From: Streptantibioticus rubrisoli
GTDB taxonomy: Bacteria > Actinomycetota > Actinomycetes > Streptomycetales > Streptomycetaceae
Direction of reading: 5' to 3'
Length of the DNA stretch: 64,000 bases
Assembly (NCBI RefSeq): GCF_024436055.1
Contig: NZ_JANFNH010000011.1
Span: 85,103-149,102, forward strand
Positions within the stretch are counted from its first letter, which is position 1. Every line of letters begins with the position of its first letter. Under the pieces are notes generated by a model that had not been told where the DNA came from, did no database searches, and saw only the letters and a list, made by a program, of their open reading frames with translations. Both the position numbers and the translations under genes were made by a program. Of this stretch, positions 62,723-64,000 are shown piece after piece.

Positions 62723-64000
62723 GTGTCGCTCGCTCTGTACCGCCGCTACCGTCCCGAGACCTTCGCCGAGGTCATCGGGCAGGAACACGTCACTGACCCG
62801 TTGCAGCAGGCGCTGCGGAACAACCGGGTCAACCACGCGTACCTGTTCAGCGGCCCACGCGGCTGCGGCAAGACGACCAGCGCCCGGATCCTGGCCCGCT
62901 GCCTGAACTGCGAGCAGGGGCCGACGCCTACGCCGTGCGGCGAGTGCCAGTCCTGCCGTGACCTGGCCCGCGGCGGCCCGGGCTCCATCGACGTGATCGA
63001 GATCGACGCCGCCTCGCACGGTGGTGTGGACGACGCACGTGACCTGCGGGAGAAGGCGTTCTTCGGACCCGCCTCCAGCCGCTACAAGATCTACATCATC
63101 GACGAGGCGCACATGGTCACCTCAGCGGGCTTCAACGCCTTGCTGAAGGTGGTCGAGGAGCCGCCGGAGCACCTGAAGTTCATCTTCGCGACCACCGAGC
63201 CGGAGAAGGTCATCGGCACCATCCGGTCGCGCACCCACCACTACCCGTTCCGGCTGGTGCCGCCCGGCACGCTGCGGGACTACCTGGCGCAGGTGTGCGA
63301 GCGCGAGTCGATCCCGGTGGAGGACGGGGTGTTCCCGCTGGTGGTGCGGGCCGGTGCGGGCTCGGTGCGGGACTCGATGTCGGTGATGGACCAGCTGCTC
63401 GCGGGCGCCGGTGAGGGCGGGGTGACCTATGCGATGGCCACCGCGCTGCTCGGCTACACCGACGGCGCGCTGCTGGACGACATCGTGGACGCCTTCGCCT
63501 CGGGCGACGGTGCGGCGGCGTTCGAGGTGGTGGACCGGGTCATCGAGGGCGGCCATGATCCCCGGCGGTTCGTCGCCGACCTGCTGGAGCGGCTGCGTGA
63601 CCTGGTGATCCTGGCGGCGGTGCCGGACGCGGGCGAGAAGGGCCTGATCGACGCACCGGCCGACGTGGTGGAGCGGATGGCGGCGCAGGCCTCGGTCTTC
63701 GGCGCCGCCGAGCTGAGCCGCGCGGCCGACGTGGTCAACGCGGGGCTGACCGAGATGCGGGGTGCCACCTCGCCCCGGCTGCAGCTTGAGCTGATCTGCG
63801 CCCGGGTGCTGCTGCCCGCCGCGTACGGGGACGAGCGCTCGGTCCAGTCCCGGCTGGACCGGCTCGAACGGCAGGCGCTGGCGGGTGGGTTGGCGGCGCC
63901 CGCGGTCGGTTACGCACCGGCCGCCGACGCGCACGGTGCCCCCTCCGGCCCGGCCGCGGCACGGGCCGCGGTCCGGCCCGCGGGGGGCGGCGCGCCGGAG
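62723..64000 (+). CDS. dnaX: DNA polymerase III subunits gamma and tau (3' end outside window)
   Basis: The visible 426 residues start LALYRRYRPETFAEVIGQEHV and contain Walker A GPRGCGKTT, the zinc-binding C-x8-C-xx-C-xx-C region (CLNC...CGECQSC), Walker B IIDEAHM, sensor 1 FIFATTEPEKV and SRTHHYPF, then the collar domain. DnaX is the clamp-loader ATPase that loads the beta clamp and holds polymerase III at the fork. The GTG at 62723 begins the conserved start and has a TATCGT box seven bases upstream. The protein runs into a Pro/Ala-rich linker at the window edge. Confidence 0.95.
   Translation, partial: MSLALYRRYRPETFAEVIGQEHVTDPLQQALRNNRVNHAYLFSGPRGCGKTTSARILARCLNCEQGPTPTPCGECQSCRDLARGGPGSIDVIEIDAASHGGVDDARDLREKAFFGPASSRYKIYIIDEAHMVTSAGFNALLKVVEEPPEHLKFIFATTEPEKVIGTIRSRTHHYPFRLVPPGTLRDYLAQVCERESIPVEDGVFPLVVRAGAGSVRDSMSVMDQLLAGAGEGGVTYAMATALLGYTDGALLDDIVDAFASGDGAAAFEVVDRVIEGGHDPRRFVADLLERLRDLVILAAVPDAGEKGLIDAPADVVERMAAQASVFGAAELSRAADVVNAGLTEMRGATSPRLQLELICARVLLPAAYGDERSVQSRLDRLERQALAGGLAAPAVGYAPAADAHGAPSGPAAARAAVRPAGGGAPE

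Overview
The window looks like a piece of a Streptomyces-type actinomycete chromosome. Evidence: very high GC with GC-rich third codon positions, many GTG/TTG starts, TANNNT boxes set directly before start codons (leaderless genes), an SSI-family protease inhibitor, F420-type and LLM enzymes, twin sigma-B/F/G-type sigma factors, and an EshA-type encapsulin. From memory, the order sigma pair - tadA - upp - ffs - ... - dnaX matches the core region of S. coelicolor around SCO4034-SCO4067. That assignment is inference and was not searched.

Layout. 1-25.3 kb is mostly conserved core: a PAS protein cut by the window edge, the SSI inhibitor, tRNA-Ser(GCT) and tRNA-Arg(ACG) with a dead integrase beside them, a frameshifted AraC regulator, initiator tRNA, a VOC/FMN-reductase pair, an LLM oxidoreductase, an OmpR-type regulator, an operator-flanked MFS/TetR exporter pair, a MarR/MFS/YceI exporter locus, two stress sigma factors, tRNA-Ser(CGA), tadA with its partner, upp, a LytR_C protein and the SRP RNA. 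25.3-30.7 kb is a 5.3 kb integrative element bounded by perfect 54-bp copies of the 3' half of tRNA-Ser(GGA). It carries a damaged tyrosine integrase, a short ribbon-helix-helix-like regulator facing a membrane protein across a set of inverted repeats, and two paralogous proteins that each end in a HEPN domain with an RNxxxH motif. This pair is the strongest candidate here for an undescribed (probably defence or toxin-like) system.

30.7-43.6 kb is accessory: fragments of ISAzo13, TniA/Mu-type, IS110 and IS701 transposases and of an FtsW/RodA-like gene, a MarR and a SpoIIE/HATPase gene. Intact islands lie among them: a PadR-ABC-FtsX exporter, a palindrome-controlled PadR operon with a membrane protein and a lipase-like hydrolase, a nitroreductase and an MFS exporter. 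43.8-50.5 kb is a carbohydrate-degradation cluster: a secreted ricin-lectin protein with an unknown catalytic domain, a GH10-CBM13-GH62 xylanase/arabinofuranosidase, an ECF sigma factor with a membrane partner and a broken expansin. The two secreted hydrolase genes share an identical 13-bp upstream word. 50.9-54.7 kb holds TetR- and MerR-controlled membrane protein loci and further relics (integrase, SDR).

From 54.8 kb the core-like region resumes: a secreted alkaline-phosphatase-superfamily enzyme, a HemK-like methyltransferase behind a structured leader, a secreted trypsin-like protease, a GH3 lipoprotein, the EshA-type family 2B encapsulin shell, a HhH-GPD protein and the start of dnaX, which runs off the window.
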